Translations under genes and position numbers: made by a program | DNA from: Streptomyces sp. R33 | GTDB taxonomy: Bacteria; Actinomycetota; Actinomycetes; Streptomycetales; Streptomycetaceae | Direction: 5' to 3' | NCBI RefSeq assembly: GCF_041200175.1 | Contig: NZ_CP165727.1 | Coordinates: forward strand, 6,079,501 to 6,143,500 | DNA length: 64,000 bases | Part shown: piece by piece, positions 60,562 to 64,000 of the stretch | Position numbering within the stretch: the first letter of the stretch is position 1 | How the letters are laid out: each line of letters begins with the position of its first letter | Notes under the pieces: model-generated | Database searches by the model: none | What the model was told of the DNA's origin: nothing | The model's input: only the letters and a program-made list of their open reading frames with translations

Positions 60562-61950
60562 ATGTCCACGTACCCGAACGCCGTCGCCACCGCCGCCGTT
60601 GCCGCTCCTGCCGCCCCCGCCTGTGCCGAGCCGCTGCCGGTCCTCGGCCGCGACGTCACCGTCCCGCTCGTCACCGGCGGCGAGGTCACCTACGCAGCCC
60701 TCGACTACGCGGCCAGCGCCCCCGCCCTGCAGCGGGTCTGGGACGACGTCGCCGCGTACGCCCCCTACTACGGCAGCGTGCACCGCGGTGCCGGCTACCT
60801 CTCCCAGCTCTCCACCGACCTCTTCGAGCAGAGCCGCGCCACGGTCGCCGAGTTCCTCGACTGCCGCCCCGCGGACCAGGTCGTCTTCACCCGGTCCACC
60901 ACCGACTCGCTGAACCTGCTGGCCGCCGTACTCCCGGCCGGCTGCCAGGTCTTCGTGTTCGAGACCGAGCACCACGCCTCGCTGCTGCCGTGGGGCGACG
61001 CGCAGGTCACGTACCTCAACGCCCCCCGGACCCCGGCCCAGGCCGTCGAGACCCTCGAGCGGGCGCTGGCCGAACGTGACCCCTACGGTCCGGCGCTGGT
61101 CTGCGTCACCGGCGCCTCCAACGTCACCGGTGAGCTGTGGCCGGTGAAGGAACTCGCCGCCGCGGCGCACGCCCACGGCGCGCGGATCGTCCTGGACGCC
61201 GCCCAGCTGGCCCCGCACCACCCCGTCTCCGTGCAGGAGTTGGACGTGGACTGGGTGGCCTTCTCCGGGCACAAGCTGTACGCGCCGTTCGGCTCGGGCG
61301 TACTGGCCGGCCGCGCGGACTGGCTGCAGCAGGCGGAGCCGTACCTGGCCGGAGGCGGCGCCTCCCGGAAGGTCGCCCGCCGCGCGGACGGCGGCGTCGA
61401 CGTCGAGTGGCACACCACGGCCGCGCGCCACGAGGCCGGCTCCCCGAACGTGATCGGCGTGTACTCGATCGCCTCCGCCTGCAAGGCCCTGACCGAGGCG
61501 GGCTTCGACGGCCTCGTCGCCCGCGAGCGCCACCTGATCGCCAAGGTCCGGGCCGGCCTGGCGCAGGTCCCCGCCGTCCGGATCCTCTCCCTCTTCGGGG
61601 ACGACGCCCCGCGGGTCGGCGTCATCTCCTTCGTCGTGGACGGCTGGAACAGCTCGCACTTCGCGGCCGCGCTGTCGGCGGAGTACGGGATCGGCGTCCG
61701 CGACGGCCTGTTCTGCGCCCACCCGCTGGTCCGCACCCTGCTGGGCAGCGAGCCGCAGGCCCAGGGCGAATGCGGAGCCCCCGAGGCGGCCCCGGGCGAG
61801 CGCTCGCTGAACGCGATCCGCGTCAGCTTCGGCGCGGGCACCCCCGACGAGCACGTCGACCGCTTCGTCCGCGCGGTCAGGGAACTCGTCGCCGACGGAG
61901 CCAAGTGGCAGTACCGCACGGAAGAAGGCCGCTGCGTGCCCGTTTCCTGA
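60562..61950 (+). CDS. Class V aminotransferase, cysteine desulfurase-like
   Basis: ATG 60562 follows GGGAGA and gives 462 residues. The PLP fold is clear: YGSVHRGAGYLSQLSTDLFE, VVFTRSTTDSLNLLAAVL, FETEHHASLLPW, ITCVTG-like ALVCVTGASNVTGELWP, and the PLP lysine in VAFSGHKLYAPFGSGVL. LFCAHPLVRTLL near residue 395 may hold the reactive cysteine. The riboswitch in its leader ties it to methionine/SAM status, so a role in sulfur use is likely. The precise substrate is not settled. It differs from the TusA fusion enzyme at 47811. Confidence 0.88.
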   Translation: MSTYPNAVATAAVAAPAAPACAEPLPVLGRDVTVPLVTGGEVTYAALDYAASAPALQRVWDDVAAYAPYYGSVHRGAGYLSQLSTDLFEQSRATVAEFLDCRPADQVVFTRSTTDSLNLLAAVLPAGCQVFVFETEHHASLLPWGDAQVTYLNAPRTPAQAVETLERALAERDPYGPALVCVTGASNVTGELWPVKELAAAAHAHGARIVLDAAQLAPHHPVSVQELDVDWVAFSGHKLYAPFGSGVLAGRADWLQQAEPYLAGGGASRKVARRADGGVDVEWHTTAARHEAGSPNVIGVYSIASACKALTEAGFDGLVARERHLIAKVRAGLAQVPAVRILSLFGDDAPRVGVISFVVDGWNSSHFAAALSAEYGIGVRDGLFCAHPLVRTLLGSEPQAQGECGAPEAAPGERSLNAIRVSFGAGTPDEHVDRFVRAVRELVADGAKWQYRTEEGRCVPVS

Positions 61951-62049
61951 CGCGCCCCTCGCACCGCACGGCCCTGGCGGGCCTCCCGGGCTTCGTGCCG
62001 CTGCGCCGGACTCGGTCCGTCGTCACGGCCTCGGCATACGCTTCGCCGC

Positions 62050-62747
62050 ATGACGTACTGGGATCCGATACCGACCGCCCGCGCCATGGCGGGCGAGCCG
62101 CATCCGCTGTGGCGGGGCGACCGGGTGAGCCGCGACCGGTCCGGGCCGGCGCCCGACGGGTGGGAGCAGCGGGACTGGCGGAGCGTGCCGGGCCCTTCTA
62201 CGCGGCCAACACCGACACCTGTCTCACCGGGCGGCAGTGCGCGCCCGAGCACGTCACGTACGAGGACACGTGCGGCAGTGAGTTCGTGTACCGCCGGCCC
62301 CGGACGCCCTCGGAGGTCCACGCCCTGATCTGCGCCGCCGAATGCGAGCCCTTCAGCGGGTACGGCGGCGACGGCGACGCCCACTGGACCCCTGAGCTGG
62401 TCCGGGACTGGTGGCGGGAGCGGGCCCGGGTGCGGGAGTGGGCCTCGGGCGCGGGCTGGGGACCCTGGGCGACTGCCCGGAGCGACTGGATGAACGATGC
62501 CGCCGCCGGGGCGCGGGCGTACGTCGCACACATCGACGGCGACCTGGCGGACTACCTCCGCGGCTACATGTTCCGGCTGGCCGAAGGCCGGTCGGTGCAG
62601 CCGGGGGAGAGCCTGCCGGAGCCCGTCGGTCCGCGGTCGGACGTTACGCGTCCAGGCCGATCGCGAACGCCGCTTCCAAGTCGTGCTGGGAGTACGTGCG
62701 GAACGCCACGTGGGTGTCCGTCGCCTCCACGCCCGGGATCTTGCTGA
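62050..62747 (+). pseudogene. Frameshifted hypothetical gene (possible -1 frameshift)
   Basis: Coding signal starts at ATG 62050 (MTYWDPIPTARAMAGEPHPL) and continues with strong GC3 bias to about 62193, where it moves to the -1 frame: FYAANTDTCLTGRQCAPEHV then YEDTCGSEFVYRRPRTPSEV, and on to about 62620. The joined reading VPGPFY is natural. The switch falls on GGGCCCT (62190-62196), which has X-XXY-YYZ form. A single-base deletion in a GGGCCC run is the simpler explanation. The first frame alone stops at 62328. The last 100 bases overlap the Lrp-like gene on the other strand and are probably not coding. Function unknown. Confidence 0.65.
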
Positions 62748-62925
62748 TGCGGCCCGGGATGATGTCCGCCAGGTTCTCGTGGCGGGCCACGCGGACCAGC
62801 GCGATCAGGTCGTACGTCCCCGTCACGGAGTAGACCTCGCTGACGTTGTCCAGCGCGGCGATCGACTCGGCGATCTCGGGGATGCGGTCCACGCTGGTCT
62901 TGATGAGCACGATCGCGGTGATCAC
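62644..62925 (-). CDS. Stand-alone Lrp/AsnC ligand-binding (RAM) domain protein
   Basis: GTG 62925 gives 93 residues that correspond only to the RAM domain of Lrp/AsnC regulators, with no helix-turn-helix: ITAIVLIKTSVDRIPEIAESI, VYSVTGTYDLIALVRV, and the C-terminal VEATDTHVAFRTYSQHDLE. Such proteins form octamers and bind amino acids. Its start overlaps the rhomboid stop (GTGA), so the two are translated together. The target and ligand are unknown; it may modulate a full-length Lrp. Confidence 0.88.
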   Translation of the reverse strand: MITAIVLIKTSVDRIPEIAESIAALDNVSEVYSVTGTYDLIALVRVARHENLADIIPGRISKIPGVEATDTHVAFRTYSQHDLEAAFAIGLDA

Positions 62926-63668
62926 GGCTGGCTGTCTCCCTCGGTGGCCGTCGCTGGTCTCCTCACTCTAGTCGTACGCCGATACCGCACCCACGCGTAG
63001 ACGAAGCCGAGCGAGAAGCCCACCACGTGGGCCAGGTACGCCACCCCCGGGCCGCTCCCGGCGCGGTGCGCCGCCAGCCACTGGAGGCCGAACCAGAACA
63101 GCAGGACGATCCAGGCCGGGAAGCGCAGCGGCAGGAAGAGGAGGAACGGGAACAGGCTCGTCACCCTCGCCCGGGGGAACAGACACAGGAAGGCGCCGAG
63201 GACCGCCGAGATCGCACCCGACGCGCCGACCAGGGTCTGGGCCGAGGAGGCGTTGGCCGCCGCGTACGCCGCCAGGGCGAGGTAACCCGTACAGACGTAG
63301 AAGGACAGGAATTCCGGTCGGCCCATCCGCTCCTGCGTCATCACGCCGAAGACGTAGAGGAAGAGCATGTTGCCGAGCAGGTGCAGCCAGCTGCCGTGCA
63401 CGAACAATGCGGTGAGCGGGGTCAGCAGCGCCCGCCCCGACCCGGTGAACAGCTCGTCCGGGACCACCCCCCAGCGCCGGAAGTAGGCGGTACCCGCCTC
63501 CAGTAACCGCTCGCCCGTCCCGTACGAGGGGTTCAGCCCCGAGGCCGGGCCCAGCAGGAACACCACGCAGCAGCCGGCGATCAGCGCGTGGACGACCACC
63601 GGGCCCCGGACGGCATCCCGGACGCCCTCCCGGAGGGCCCGCCACCTTACGATCATGCGATCGAGCAT
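62922..63668 (-). CDS. Rhomboid family intramembrane serine protease
   Basis: ATG 63668 gives 248 residues; a second ATG at 63656 is possible. About six membrane helices are present. The HGSWLHLLGNMLFLYVFG segment has the conserved His-Asn helix, TLVGASGAISAVLGAF contains the nucleophilic serine (GASG), and VAYLAHVVGFSLGF contains the catalytic histidine. All key residues of an active rhomboid are present, unlike the rhomboid-like protein at 28888. Substrate unknown. It is the first gene of a two-gene operon with the Lrp-like domain. Confidence 0.92.
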   Translation of the reverse strand: MLDRMIVRWRALREGVRDAVRGPVVVHALIAGCCVVFLLGPASGLNPSYGTGERLLEAGTAYFRRWGVVPDELFTGSGRALLTPLTALFVHGSWLHLLGNMLFLYVFGVMTQERMGRPEFLSFYVCTGYLALAAYAAANASSAQTLVGASGAISAVLGAFLCLFPRARVTSLFPFLLFLPLRFPAWIVLLFWFGLQWLAAHRAGSGPGVAYLAHVVGFSLGFVYAWVRYRRTTRVRRPATATEGDSQP

Positions 63669-63786
63669 GACCCAAGCGGACCCACCCGGAGCACCGGCAG
63701 GCCGTAGGGTTACGTGCTGCGGTCCGCCGATTGACGCAGACGGCGGCTTTAATTGAATCAGTTACGAAGAAGGAGAGAGCGGCCTG

Positions 63787-64000
63787 ATGACGGTTCCCCT
63801 GCCGACCGACACCACCCGGTGGCGCTGCACGCTGTGCGGCAACCTCACGCGTTTCGACGTCACTCGTTCGTCGAAGGTCGTGGAGTACGTCCACCTGGAT
63901 CTTGCCGGGGAGCCCAAGGTCGAGGAGCGCGAGGTGGTCAATGAGACCATCGAGTCGGTCCGCTGCCGGTGGTGCAACGCGGTGGATCAGATCGAGCTCG
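63787..64000 (+). CDS. Zinc-ribbon protein (C-terminus outside the window)
   Basis: ATG 63787 follows GAAGGAGAG and reads off the right edge, with 71 residues visible. CTLCGNLTRFDVTRSS and VRCRWCNAVDQIEL give four cysteines in two CXXC pairs about 47 residues apart, as in a zinc ribbon. The middle is acidic and hydrophilic (GEPKVEEREVVNETIE). I recognise it only as a small conserved actinobacterial protein. Its promoter lies in the 118-bp gap next to the rhomboid start. Confidence 0.75.
   Translation, partial: MTVPLPTDTTRWRCTLCGNLTRFDVTRSSKVVEYVHLDLAGEPKVEEREVVNETIESVRCRWCNAVDQIEL

Noticed and set aside
61950..62050. Possible extension of the class V aminotransferase past its stop
   Set aside because: A TGA ends the frame and the following 100 bases have no coding bias.
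1..64000. tRNA, rRNA, CRISPR, IS or prophage genes
   Set aside because: No cloverleaf, transposase motif, integrase, or regular spacer array was found on either strand by reading; a tool-based scan was not possible.

Overview
The window is chromosomal DNA of a Streptomyces-type actinomycete. GC is very high, codons nearly always end in G or C, many starts are GTG, and adjacent genes often share GTGA or ATGA overlaps. The gene order is typical of the Streptomyces core chromosome: lipB-lipA, glnA, the 2-oxoacid dehydrogenase genes, pspA, nadA, erpA, and the ctaC-ctaD-ctaF / ctaE-qcrC-qcrA-qcrB respiratory block. No tRNA, rRNA, CRISPR array, insertion sequence or prophage was seen.

Layout. 1-7.9 kb: partial NsdA/NsdB-like regulator, lipoate synthesis (lipB, lipA), small conserved proteins, an RDD membrane protein, glutamine synthetase glnA with a four-half-site GlnR operator, and a secreted trypsin-like protease. 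8-20.5 kb: TetR/SDR divergent pair, DUF4240 protein, then a minus-strand metabolic run: pyruvate dehydrogenase E1 (aceE), GntR regulator, LCAT-like lipase, two-lipoyl-domain E2 (sucB), E3 (lpd) and leucyl aminopeptidase (pepA). Lipoate made by LipA/LipB is the cofactor of the E2 protein, so cofactor synthesis and its user lie within 16 kb. 20.8-27.6 kb: a compact plus-strand block of five genes that I read as a complete exopolysaccharide system: secreted Agd3-like (CE18-type) deacetylase, PelF-like GT4 glycosyltransferase, 12-TM PelG-like membrane protein, GH135 (spherulin-4/Sph3) protein and GH114 endo-alpha-1,4-galactosaminidase lipoprotein. This is the protein set of the fungal galactosaminogalactan cluster combined with bacterial Pel components. 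It is the most interesting locus here.

27.6-43 kb: sensor kinase, rhomboid-like protein, MprF-like lysyltransferase, cobalamin lower-ligand genes (cobT, an MBL-CobU fusion, cobS) around a pspA/pspAA envelope-stress pair, a NarL-type regulator and an RND exporter. 43-49 kb: nadA, erpA, two hypothetical proteins, a PfkB kinase and a cysteine desulfurase fused to TusA. 49-59 kb: aa3 oxidase and cytochrome bcc complex genes, interrupted by an L,D-transpeptidase and an atypical receiver protein. 59-64 kb: trpD, a SAM-IV-type riboswitch with its own intrinsic terminator in front of a class V aminotransferase, a frameshifted gene, a stand-alone Lrp/AsnC ligand domain, a rhomboid protease and a partial zinc-ribbon protein.

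Unusual non-coding features: a 101-bp hairpin element present twice (22.9 kb and 54.0 kb) with a compensatory base-pair change; a perfect palindrome over the ctaE start codon; paired palindromes in the aceE leader; and strong convergent terminators at most gene ends. Starts were chosen by Shine-Dalgarno spacing and family length. Family assignments come from motif recognition, not database searches.
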